Source of the DNA: Desulfosarcina sp. OttesenSCG-928-A07 | GTDB taxonomy: Bacteria; Desulfobacterota; Desulfobacteria; Desulfobacterales; Desulfosarcinaceae | Assembly (NCBI GenBank): GCA_030267325.1 | Contig: JAJDJS010000006.1 | Location: forward strand, 1 to 64,000 | Length of the DNA: 64,000 nt | Direction of reading: 5' to 3' | In this document: piece after piece, positions 29,105-36,969 of the stretch | Layout of the letters: each line of letters opens with the position of its first letter | How positions within the stretch are numbered: position 1 is the stretch's first letter | Notes under the pieces: model-generated | The model's input: only the letters and a program-made list of their open reading frames with translations | What the model was told of the DNA's origin: nothing | The model's database searches: none | Program-made: the position numbers and the translations under genes

Positions 29105-30721
29105 ATGCACTGGCGAGCGATTTTCAGAAAAGAATGGATAAAGCTGCGGTGGGCGGTCCTGGGGCTGGTGATTTTTGCCGTCGGACTGGGCGCTTTTTTC
29201 TGGTTCCGGCTGGATCTGGCCTTCAAATCCGTGGAGCCGGAATCCATGATGTGGTACCGCTTTGCCCAACTGGAAGACAAACCCTACGCATCCTGCATCT
29301 GGTTTGCCGTGTTCTCCGGCGTCATACTGGCGCTGGTGCAGTTTCTGCCCGAAGCCATCCGGAACAGGGTCCGCATTCTCACCCATTTGCCGGTGCCCCT
29401 GCCCGGACTGGTGGCCCGGCATCTTTGCATCGGAAGCTTTTTTCTGGCGCTGGTCTGCGGTCTTCTGGGCAGCCTCATTGTTTTTTCCGTGTCCCGCATG
29501 TATCCGGCCGAAGTGGTGCAGGTGGCTGTCAAGGACGTTTTGTTCTGGCTGATTCCCGCCTTTGGTATGTATCTGGGACTTTCCGGCGCCATCATTGAGC
29601 AAAAAGACGGGAAACGGGTCGTCAGGCTCCTGGGAGCGGTGGTGTTTTCCGTCTTGTTTGTAAAAGAACGATACGAGAGTGTTGACCTTGTGGGGGTTGT
29701 GGCGCTGCTCTGGCTGGCGTGGGGGGTGTATGACGGTTTTCTCAGCGTCAAAACCAAAACCCTCACAAACCCCGTTTATCTTTCCGGCTATCTGTTGCTG
29801 GCCCTTTTGATCGGCGTAATGGGGACCCATGCCTGGAAAAGGCAGTTTCCCCAGGCAGAGGAAAAATTCTATATTTTTTATTCACCCCTGCTCAGCACTT
29901 TTGTGTATCAGAAAAACGGGATCGGCCATCAGTTTGAATACGGCACACAGAGCGTCCGGTTTGACAAGGCGGCCTATGAAGCGGCCCTTCCCTTTGTGTT
30001 CTGGAAAAACCTGGATATTCAGGGGAAACTGCCCATTGTGATTGAAGACGAGGTGTTTGACAAAGACCGCATCCAGTCTTCCCGCCTGAGCCTTCAGTAC
30101 GATTTTGACATGATTCGTTCACCGGAAGTTCAGTTGTATCCGTTTTTCAATCCCCAAAGCCATGTGGGGGTGATTCCTTTTCCCGAAGAGAGCCTTGTGG
30201 TCAAAAAAGACCATATGCGGGTCTACGACTGTGACACCGCGGACATCAACCTGCCCCTTACCCAAGAAGTCAACCAGGTCCTCCAAAACGCCGGTCTTTC
30301 CTTTCCCATTCAGGACATCTGGGGCAAAACCACCAACATGAAACCCTATGACTGGGGATATTTTATCAAGGACCAAAAAGGCGCGCTGTTCAATCTCCGG
30401 CGGCAGAATGATGCGGTGACCGCCACCCGGCTTCCCCTGCCCGGTGATGTGAAGGATGTGGTGTTCATGCGGATTTCAGAAAACAAACAGCAGAATTTTT
30501 ACGGATATGCCATCACGGACGACAGCCGGGTGTTTCTGGTGGCCTATCCAGACTACACCTTCATTCCCCTGAAGCTGCATGATTTCAACTATAAAACTGT
30601 CCGGTTCCAACTGCTTTCAGACCCCCTCCACTACCTTGTCCGGTACGATAACGACCACTGGTACCGGGCAACGCTGTTTGACAAAACCTACCACTTTCTT
30701 TTGGAAAGCGAGTTTCGGTAA
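29105..30721 (+). CDS. ABC permease-like membrane protein (DUF4857-like)
   Basis: A 538-residue protein. The first 240 residues hold six or so hydrophobic helices (GLVIFAVGLGAFFWF, CIWFAVFSGVILALVQF, LCIGSFFLALVCGLLGSL and others); the rest is a large soluble beta-rich domain, probably periplasmic, with no Cys-rich motif. The arrangement agrees with DUF4857 proteins that pair with an ABC ATPase; this name is from memory. A TTG lies at 29087, but the ATG at 29105 begins MHWRAIFRKEW, the usual permease-type start. Last gene of the feo set; no terminator was recognised after it. Confidence 0.75.
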   Translation: MHWRAIFRKEWIKLRWAVLGLVIFAVGLGAFFWFRLDLAFKSVEPESMMWYRFAQLEDKPYASCIWFAVFSGVILALVQFLPEAIRNRVRILTHLPVPLPGLVARHLCIGSFFLALVCGLLGSLIVFSVSRMYPAEVVQVAVKDVLFWLIPAFGMYLGLSGAIIEQKDGKRVVRLLGAVVFSVLFVKERYESVDLVGVVALLWLAWGVYDGFLSVKTKTLTNPVYLSGYLLLALLIGVMGTHAWKRQFPQAEEKFYIFYSPLLSTFVYQKNGIGHQFEYGTQSVRFDKAAYEAALPFVFWKNLDIQGKLPIVIEDEVFDKDRIQSSRLSLQYDFDMIRSPEVQLYPFFNPQSHVGVIPFPEESLVVKKDHMRVYDCDTADINLPLTQEVNQVLQNAGLSFPIQDIWGKTTNMKPYDWGYFIKDQKGALFNLRRQNDAVTATRLPLPGDVKDVVFMRISENKQQNFYGYAITDDSRVFLVAYPDYTFIPLKLHDFNYKTVRFQLLSDPLHYLVRYDNDHWYRATLFDKTYHFLLESEFR

Positions 30722-30865
30722 AACGGAATTTTCTGCCGGTAGATGGACGCCAACGTGTCGTGAGCAGACACACAAACTTCGCGTCTTTGCGTGAATCAAA
30801 AAACAGGAAGAACCGGCGGACAGGTGTGAACGGTTTTTAAGCCTGTCTTTTTGCCTTTCCCTCTA

Positions 30866-31774
30866 TCAGGCGGCCTTTTTCACGTCTTGTTGATGCATAA
30901 CGGCGTTATTCCGGCGTTTTTTCAGGGTGAAAAGCCCTTCCAGACAAAAAATGATCACAGACGCCCATACCAGGCAAAATCCCACCAACTGATCCTTGCC
31001 GAATGTTTCATGGTAAACAAAAACGCCCAGCAGAAACTGGATGGTCGGTGAAATATACTGAAGAAAACCGATCATATAGAGGGGGATGCGATGGGCCGCG
31101 CTTGAAAAGAGAATCAGCGGGATGGAGGTCACCACACCGGCGCTGGCAAGCAGCAGAAGGGTTTTGACGTTCGATTCCAGAAGGGTGTGCGGGCCGCTGA
31201 TTTCATTCCAGGTGATGAGCCCCAGAGCCAATGGAAGCAAAAAGGCGGTTTCCAGAACAAGACCGGAAGTGGCGGAAAGGGGTGCTTTTTTCTTGGCAAA
31301 CCCGTACAGGGCAAAGGTGGAAGCCAGGACCAGCGCCACCCAGGGAAGCCTTCCGCAGCGGATTGTCATATAAATCACCCCGGAACAGGCCAGCCCAAGG
31401 GCGATCCACTGGACTTTGCGCAGCCGTTCACCCAGAAAAAAAAGCCCCAGCAACACGGAAAAAAGCGGGTTGATAAAGTAGCCGAGACTGGTTTCCACAA
31501 TGAGTCCGGCATTGACGCTCCAGATATACAAAAACCAGTTCAGGCCGATGATGAGACTTGAAAGGATATAAATGCCCCATCCCTTGGGCGAGAGTTTAGG
31601 AAACGGCCGAACCTGGCCCATGAGGGCCAGGAGGATAAAAAGAAAGATAAAGGACCAGAGAATCCGGTGGCACAAAACCAGAACGGCCGGAATAGGCTCA
31701 AACAATTTCCAGTAAAGGGGGAGCAGCCCCCAAACCACATAGGCGGAAAAGCCCGCCAGCATTCCTTGTTTCAT
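30866..31774 (-). CDS. rarD: RarD-like DMT-family permease
   Basis: Ten-helix EamA/DMT transporter of 302 residues matching RarD: GMLAGFSAYVVWGLLPLYWK at the N-terminus, CHRILWSFIFLF, and the second-half block GFLQYISPTIQFLLGVFVYHE. RarD members are linked to amino acid export or chloramphenicol tolerance; the substrate here is unknown. The frame opens at 31831, but the ATG at 31774, after a GGAGAA site, starts at the family's conserved first residue. Confidence 0.88.
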   Translation of the reverse strand: MKQGMLAGFSAYVVWGLLPLYWKLFEPIPAVLVLCHRILWSFIFLFILLALMGQVRPFPKLSPKGWGIYILSSLIIGLNWFLYIWSVNAGLIVETSLGYFINPLFSVLLGLFFLGERLRKVQWIALGLACSGVIYMTIRCGRLPWVALVLASTFALYGFAKKKAPLSATSGLVLETAFLLPLALGLITWNEISGPHTLLESNVKTLLLLASAGVVTSIPLILFSSAAHRIPLYMIGFLQYISPTIQFLLGVFVYHETFGKDQLVGFCLVWASVIIFCLEGLFTLKKRRNNAVMHQQDVKKAA

Positions 31775-31913
31775 GGTGTTCTCCGGAAACGGTGAACGTG
31801 TCTTGGTGTGGCACAGGGGACGGACACGCAAGGCCCCTTCCGGATTACAGGGTTAACCCGAATCGCTCCCGATGCTGTCCGGGCCGGCACATTGCCTTGA
31901 AAAAGGGAATAAA

Positions 31914-32246
31914 TCAAGTGGATGAAAAAGGGGGCGGCGCCAATCCGGCACCGTTGAATACAATTTCATTGGAAGCATCAATAATTGCCTGAAATGCTTT
32001 GGATACACCATGGTAATCCACCAGATCCACCCGGTAGGGCAGCTCGGATTCCATAAAGGCTTCCCGCAAATCCGCCATGAGAGAACGAGGGAGTTTCTCG
32101 CTGCCCACAACCGCCAGATCCAGATCGGAATAATCCCTGTTTGTTCTTTTCTGGCGGGAGCCAAAGGCCCGTACCTCGCAAAACGGCACATGGGCCTTCA
32201 AGATGGCTATTATCGTGGCCAGTTCATCCGGGGAGACACAAATCAT
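31914..32246 (-). CDS. MNT-domain nucleotidyltransferase antitoxin (MntA-like)
   Basis: A 110-residue minimal nucleotidyltransferase with the motif GSRQKRTNRDYSDLDLAV (GS-x10-DxD) near residue 30. In the known MntA/HepT pairs this protein AMPylates a Tyr of the HEPN toxin and neutralises it. The ATG at 32246 overlaps the HEPN gene stop by 4 bases. An upstream in-frame ATG at 32300 lies inside the HEPN gene and is unlikely. Confidence 0.88.
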   Translation of the reverse strand: MICVSPDELATIIAILKAHVPFCEVRAFGSRQKRTNRDYSDLDLAVVGSEKLPRSLMADLREAFMESELPYRVDLVDYHGVSKAFQAIIDASNEIVFNGAGLAPPPFSST

Positions 32247-32674
32247 ATTTTCTGTTCCAGTCGTCCCACATAGTCCTGGACACAAGATAAAAACGCCCAT
32301 GACTGCTCGAAAACTTCTTCGGCGATGTTCTGGTCGTAGGTGTGTGAGGTTTCATTGCGTGCCTGATGAAATGCCATCCATTGGCTCACATCGGCAATCA
32401 ACTGATTTTCCACGCTCAGGCGAAACAGCTCCCGCCGCGTAATACCATCGGCAATGCCTGGCGTTACATTGAGATTCAGCCACCGCCTCATAAACTTCCA
32501 GCATAACTCATAGAGATATTCAAAGGCATGGATAACGCCGGATTGCAGAACGTTACGCTCATCATCCGGTGTATCCCCATGCACCAGGCGCTTGTATACA
32601 TTCAAACTGATGCTGAAGGCGTTTAAAGCGTTTTTCAGGCTTGTGATGTCGAGTTTTTCTTTGTTCATCGCCAT
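32243..32674 (-). CDS. HEPN ribonuclease toxin (HepT-like)
   Basis: A 143-residue all-helical HEPN protein of the HI0074 type, first gene of the pair. The catalytic motif is present as RNETSHTYD near residue 106, matching the RX4HXY pattern of HepT: Arg and His for RNA cleavage, Tyr for AMPylation by the partner. The overlap with MntA supports a type VII toxin-antitoxin module. Start could also be the Met three codons in (32668). It lies just after an IS3 remnant on the same strand. Confidence 0.87.
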   Translation of the reverse strand: MAMNKEKLDITSLKNALNAFSISLNVYKRLVHGDTPDDERNVLQSGVIHAFEYLYELCWKFMRRWLNLNVTPGIADGITRRELFRLSVENQLIADVSQWMAFHQARNETSHTYDQNIAEEVFEQSWAFLSCVQDYVGRLEQKI

Positions 32675-32734
32675 TTTTCTACAGTTCCAATCCGATTGTT
32701 CCGGCTGTTTGCGGATTTGAAAACGTGAACGGTT

Positions 32735-32990
32735 ACCATCAAATTTGATGTCGGTCGGAAATAGCGGACACCAAATTTTAGCCAGAGCATTGCTCTTTGA
32801 AAAACAGCTGGTGAAAGATAGCCCAACCGAGCTTGGCGCCTTTGATGATTATAGAAAATTTCGATGTATTCAGTGATCTTTTTTTTGGCATCCTGCCGTA
32901 TGGTGTATCTTCGCTGATGGACCCGCTCGTTTTTCAATATCCCTCAGAAAATTGCGATTGGCACATTGTCGTAACAGAATACGTCGCAGT
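32735..32990 (-). pseudogene. IS3-family transposase C-terminal remnant
   Basis: The minus strand reads YDNVPIAIF, a TGA at 32944-32946, then GILKNERVHQRRYTIRQ and YNHQRRQARLGYLSPAVFQ, the last 65 or so residues of an IS3-group OrfB (the DDE Glu region and C-terminus). The usual Trp in the family's FWGTLKNE block is here TGA, a nonsense change. The reading continues into non-homologous codons, and a GTCGGTCGGAAATAGCGGACACC end lies near 32740-32763, likely part of the IS right end. The rest of the element is gone. Confidence 0.85.
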
Positions 32991-32992
32991 AC

Positions 32993-33004
32993 ATTGTATA
33001 CAAT
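32993..33004. promoter_or_regulatory. Orphan 12-base palindrome
   Basis: ATTGTATACAAT is a perfect palindrome of the kind bound by GntR-family dimers. It stands between the IS3 remnant and the leuA terminator with no gene start close by, so it may be chance or a leftover operator. Confidence 0.3.
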
Positions 33005-33089
33005 TGTTATCCTGGGTCAAGCATAGGGCGTCAGGAAAACCCGCCGCAATGGGAAAAACCAAAAAACATTGTCAATCGGCAGTCCGTCA

Positions 33090-33138
33090 AAAAAACCGGC
33101 CATTTTGTTTTCCGGTTTTCAGAAAAACAAAATGGCCG
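33090..33138 (-). terminator. Terminator of the ilv-leu operon
   Basis: Perfect 15-base stem CGGCCATTTTGTTTT (33097-33111) / AAAACAAAATGGCCG (33124-33138) with a 12-base loop. On the minus transcript the hairpin is followed by seven U (33090-33096). It lies 57 bases after the leuA stop codon. Confidence 0.9.
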
Positions 33139-33195
33139 TATGGAATCAATTGGTTTTGGCGATCTTCAGCAAATATCCGCATCAGATCATTCGGA

Positions 33196-34734
33196 TCAAA
33201 TCGTCTGTGACGCTTTGACCGGGTGGGCTTTCAGGTATTCCAGGCGGTTCAATCCGTTGATATAGGCTTTGGCGCTGGCAGTGATAATATCCGGGTCAGA
33301 GCCGCGGCCCAGGGCCACAAGGCCGTTTTCCCGCAGGCGGACCGTGACTTCGCCCTGGGCGTCTGTGCCGCCGGTCAATGCGCTGACCGTGAATCGCAAA
33401 AGTTCCGCCTTGGCATCGGTCAGTTTGGCGATGGCATTGAACGCCGCATCAATGGGGCCGTTGCCATAGGTGGCATCTTTCACCGACCGGCCGTTGATGG
33501 AAAGTTGCACGCTGGCCATGGGCAGAACCGTGGTGCCGCAGGTCACATGCAGGTATTCCAGGGAAAAGACTTCCGCGCTTCTCAGAACCCCTTCGGTCAC
33601 CAGGGCTTCCAGGTCCTCATCCACCAGGTTTTTCTTTTTGTCTGCCAGGTTTTTGAACTGCTTGAAAACGACACTTAATTCTTCGTCGGACAGGTCATAG
33701 CCCATGCCCTTCAAATGGGTGTGCAGGGCATGGCGGCCGGAATGTTTTCCCAGAACCAGTTGATTCTGGCTGATGCCGATGGTCTCGGGGCGCATGATTT
33801 CATAGGTCATGGGATTTTTCAGCATCCCGTCCTGATGAATCCCGGATTCGTGGGCAAAGGCATTGGCGCCCACAATGGCCTTGTTGGGCTGAACCAGAAT
33901 ACCGGTGATCATGCTCACCAGACGACTGGTGGGATACAGGTGTTCGGTCCGGATGGCTGTCTCAAAGGGCATAAAATTCCGGCGGGTTTTGAAGGCCATG
34001 ACCACTTCTTCCAGAGACGTGTTGCCTGCCCGCTCACCAATACCGTTCAAGGTGACTTCCGCCTGGCGCGCGCCGGCCTGGATGGCGGCAATGGTGTTGG
34101 CTGTGGCAAGGCCCAGGTCATTGTGGCAGTGAACACTCAAAATGGCCTTGTTCATGTTGGGGGTGTGGGCCATCACATAGCGGACCAGCTCGGAAAATTC
34201 CTCGGGCACCGCATAGCCCACGGTGTCGGGCAGGTTGACGACAGTGGCGCCGGCGGAAATGGCTGCCTCAAACACCTTGCACAGATAATCCCGGTCACTG
34301 CGGGAGGCGTCTTCTGCGGAAAACTCAATATTGTCGGTGAAGTTCCGGGCGTATGCGATGGCATCCACTGTGGCGCGCAACACTTCTTCCCGGGACATCC
34401 GCAGCTTGTGTTCCAGATGGATGTCCGAGGTGGCGATAAAAATATGTATGCGGGGTTTTGCCGCATGGCAAATCGCGCCCCAGGCCTGATCAATGTCTTC
34501 TTTGTTGGTCCGGGCCAGACCTGCCACTTCACAGGTTTTAATGCGTTTTGAAATTTCCGCAACCGCTTGAAAGTCGCCTTCGGAAGCTGCGGGAAAGCCC
34601 GCCTCAATGGCGTCTACGCCCAACTTTTCCAGTTGAACGGCCAGCCGCAGTTTTTCGTTGGTGTTCATGCTGGCGCCGGGGCTCTGCTCGCCGTCTCTCA
34701 AGGTGGTGTCAAATATTTTAATGATCTCGGTCAT
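33196..34734 (-). CDS. leuA: 2-isopropylmalate synthase
   Basis: First committed enzyme of leucine synthesis: condenses 2-oxoisovalerate with acetyl-CoA. The 512-residue length fits the LeuA type 1 family. Motifs: FDTTLRDGEQSPGASM near residue 7, SVHCHNDLGLATANT with the HxH metal ligands near residue 200, GIGERAGNTSLEEVVMA near 235, and a C-terminal regulatory domain from about 390 (leucine feedback) with TYGNGPIDAAFNAIAKL. The frame opens at 34767, but the ATG at 34734 matches the family start. It is the last gene of the branched-chain operon, separated from cimA by a two-gene cassette. Confidence 0.94.
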   Translation of the reverse strand: MTEIIKIFDTTLRDGEQSPGASMNTNEKLRLAVQLEKLGVDAIEAGFPAASEGDFQAVAEISKRIKTCEVAGLARTNKEDIDQAWGAICHAAKPRIHIFIATSDIHLEHKLRMSREEVLRATVDAIAYARNFTDNIEFSAEDASRSDRDYLCKVFEAAISAGATVVNLPDTVGYAVPEEFSELVRYVMAHTPNMNKAILSVHCHNDLGLATANTIAAIQAGARQAEVTLNGIGERAGNTSLEEVVMAFKTRRNFMPFETAIRTEHLYPTSRLVSMITGILVQPNKAIVGANAFAHESGIHQDGMLKNPMTYEIMRPETIGISQNQLVLGKHSGRHALHTHLKGMGYDLSDEELSVVFKQFKNLADKKKNLVDEDLEALVTEGVLRSAEVFSLEYLHVTCGTTVLPMASVQLSINGRSVKDATYGNGPIDAAFNAIAKLTDAKAELLRFTVSALTGGTDAQGEVTVRLRENGLVALGRGSDPDIITASAKAYINGLNRLEYLKAHPVKASQTI

Positions 34735-34833
34735 TTGTGTTTTCTCCTTACCGATAAAAGACTTCAAAAATTCAGAATTGACTGGAGTTCGGTAAACTGC
34801 CGGTACTCCGGATCGCTTTTAAAAACAGAGAAT

Positions 34834-34956
34834 TCACACAATGCCGAGCATGGGCCGCGGGATATAATTGGTGATGAATCCCGCGGCATTTTCCACGTCC
34901 TTGGTTTTATCTTTCGGTATGAATTTCATGGGGTGTTCCATAAATTTTATAGTCAT
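34834..34956 (-). CDS. Possible small ORF in the leuA-DUF4276 gap
   Basis: The minus strand reads MTIKFMEHPMKFIPKDKTK and ends NYIPRPMLGIV, 40 codons from the ATG at 34956. The same frame runs further upstream without a stop (to about 35050) and without an ATG, reading ITGCITKAQLPYFLKHR. The wording looks protein-like rather than random, so it may be a small gene or the tail of a gene disrupted when the cassette arrived. I do not recognise it. Confidence 0.35.
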   Translation of the reverse strand: MTIKFMEHPMKFIPKDKTKDVENAAGFITNYIPRPMLGIV

Positions 34957-35033
34957 GGTGCTGCGCTGTTTGTCAGTGGGGCAGATGCGGTGCTTCAAAA
35001 AATACGGAAGCTGCGCTTTGGTGATGCAGCCAG

Positions 35034-35717
35034 TTATGATGGCGGCCTGTCAAGATTTTCCAGCCGTGACACCCATTCACCAAAATGGCGGCACCTCTCG
35101 CGGAGTTTTTCCAGCCCGATGTGTCTGGCAACCGCAACACCGGAAGTGGCTTTATCGTACTCTGGTATTTCTTTGAGGATGCGTTTGGAAGGCGCGGTTT
35201 CCTGTCCATCGTTGATCAGTTCCGGGTTTTGTGTCCCAGCCATCTTGATCAGGTTCTGAATCGGTGTGTCATGTTCCAGATATTCCCATTCCAGTTGTTG
35301 CGGGTCGGAAAGAATCAGTGCTTCAAATTCATGAAGCTGAATATACGGGACAAAACGACTGTCCTTGATATCATCAGCCATGGCTTTTTCAAGAATTCTG
35401 ATTCTCTCATAGGGATCTTTTTGTGTGCTGGCTTCCGCGCATTCCGGAAAGTCATCCGGCAGCGCATAGAGATCAAACATGGTGGAGAAGCGGCATTCTC
35501 CATGGTAATCTTCTTTCAGCCATGCCTGAATGTCTTTTTTGGCTTTTTCATAGCTTAACAAACCGCCGCGATACACCTTCGCCTTTCGTCGATCTTTGCT
35601 TGTCAAGACACAACGGGCATCCACAAAAACGGTGAATTCAGCCAAGTGTGGTCGAAGTACCGTGTTGACAAAATTCCGTTCTGTCTGGCCTTCGGCAATA
35701 ATGTGCAATCGGATCAC
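35034..35717 (-). CDS. DUF4276 protein (Toprim-like partner of the AAA ATPase)
   Basis: A 227-residue protein of the DUF4276 family, whose members resemble Toprim nucleases and are often paired with OLD/ABC-type ATPases. Visible blocks are LHIIAEGQTERNFVN near the start, YVPYIQLHEFEALILSDP-like text near residue 120, then PSKRILKEIPEYDKATSG and VARHIGLEKLRERC. The GTG at 35717 overlaps the ATPase stop (GTGA), which marks translational coupling, so it is preferred to the ATG at 35747. By analogy with PARIS and AbiL-type systems, it may be an effector nuclease released by the ATPase; this is inference. Confidence 0.8.
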   Translation of the reverse strand: MIRLHIIAEGQTERNFVNTVLRPHLAEFTVFVDARCVLTSKDRRKAKVYRGGLLSYEKAKKDIQAWLKEDYHGECRFSTMFDLYALPDDFPECAEASTQKDPYERIRILEKAMADDIKDSRFVPYIQLHEFEALILSDPQQLEWEYLEHDTPIQNLIKMAGTQNPELINDGQETAPSKRILKEIPEYDKATSGVAVARHIGLEKLRERCRHFGEWVSRLENLDRPPS

Positions 35718-36877
35718 GGCTGGCCTCCGAGTACATTCTTCTCCCATAATTCCGAAAGGCTGTAGCGACCCAGCCAGTCTTCCAGAGCTTCGGCATCCAG
35801 TTTTTTGAAGATGGAGCAGTGCCGTGTGGCATCGCGTTCAACAACCACCAGATGTTCAGGATCAAACTCGTCCATCAGACGCGTGGATTGCGTTGCCAGA
35901 AGCACCTGCGTATTGTTTGCGGCAATTCTGACAAGACTGCCAAATTCCGCAATGGCAGCCGGATGAAGCCCCAATTCGGGCTCATCCAGCACAATAAACC
36001 GGGGCAGCAGATCCGGGGGCTGGAGCAACAAGGTTGAAAGGGCCATGAAGCGCAGGGAACCATCGGATATCTGGTGCGGATCGAACAGATAGTCGCTGCC
36101 GGACGCATCTTTCCAGTTCAGGCGAACGTAGTTTCCGGCACCGGGAACCGGCTCCAGGTCAAAATCACCGAACTGAGGCATGACACGCTGAATATGCCGG
36201 ACAATCCGCCTGTAGTACTTTTCGTAAGAGCCATTTTCCTTCAGCATCTTCAGAAATGCCGCCAGGTTACCCGCATCATGGCGCAGATATTTGGCGTCAT
36301 CCACATAACCGCGATCCTTTATCTTCGCGGTATCCGAGGTGTCATGAAACTGATAGGTTCGGATGCCTGACAAAAATTCATGGACAAGCCTGCTTGTTTC
36401 CCGCTCATCGTGTGCAAGGCTGGATTCTCCGCCTATAGTCGGCAAATAATACATCTCGGACAGGATTTGTTCCCCGCTTTTGCCCTGATGATGTACCGCC
36501 TGGAAGTTTTTTCGTGTTGCAGGGTTGTATTGTCCGAATTGAATTTTTTCATGGCTTATAAAAAGGTTGTCCGGCAGTCCGAATGGCAGTTTGACTTCAT
36601 ACCGGTTGTCAGCCCCATCATCAAAAAAAGCCGTGAATGTGATGGCGCCGGTTTTTTTCGGTCCATAAAACAACAAACGGCTGACCCCCTGTCTTCCCAC
36701 AAACTGCGCCAATTCCTGTTTGGCCAGACATTGCAACAAATTGAGGAAGGAAAGCACATTGCTCTTTCCAGAACCATTGGCCCCCAGCAGCACCGTGATA
36801 TCGCCAAAGGGAATGCGTTGCCCGACATCACCGTCAATGGACTTGAAGCCTTTTATATCAAGCTGTCGCAGTTTCAT
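35714..36877 (-). CDS. AAA-family (OLD/ABC-type) ATPase, likely defence gene
   Basis: A 387-residue ATPase of the AAA_21 / SMC-like group. LRQLDIKGFKSIDG begins the domain, Walker A is GANGSGKSN near residue 35, the ABC-type signature region QISDGSLRFMALSTLLL lies near 280, Walker B RFIVLDEPELGLHP near 305, and a switch-like VLLATQSTRL near 335. The upstream open frame reaches 36955, but the ATG at 36877 starts at the conserved block. It sits between cimA and the DUF4276 gene on the operon strand and has no metabolic role I can suggest. Such ATPase-plus-Toprim pairs occur in phage-defence systems. Confidence 0.87.
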   Translation of the reverse strand: MKLRQLDIKGFKSIDGDVGQRIPFGDITVLLGANGSGKSNVLSFLNLLQCLAKQELAQFVGRQGVSRLLFYGPKKTGAITFTAFFDDGADNRYEVKLPFGLPDNLFISHEKIQFGQYNPATRKNFQAVHHQGKSGEQILSEMYYLPTIGGESSLAHDERETSRLVHEFLSGIRTYQFHDTSDTAKIKDRGYVDDAKYLRHDAGNLAAFLKMLKENGSYEKYYRRIVRHIQRVMPQFGDFDLEPVPGAGNYVRLNWKDASGSDYLFDPHQISDGSLRFMALSTLLLQPPDLLPRFIVLDEPELGLHPAAIAEFGSLVRIAANNTQVLLATQSTRLMDEFDPEHLVVVERDATRHCSIFKKLDAEALEDWLGRYSLSELWEKNVLGGQP

Positions 36878-36969
36878 TTGAAATTTTTTCCTCGCCCTGA
36901 ACCCCGACTTTCCTCCAAAAAAGACCACTTGGAGGAAAGGGATATTTTTTCGCACTGCGTACTTCTCTT

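Noticed and set aside
32944..32946. In-frame TGA in the IS3 remnant considered as selenocysteine
   Set aside because: It replaces a conserved Trp of IS3 transposases and the rest of the element is missing; a plain nonsense change is simpler.
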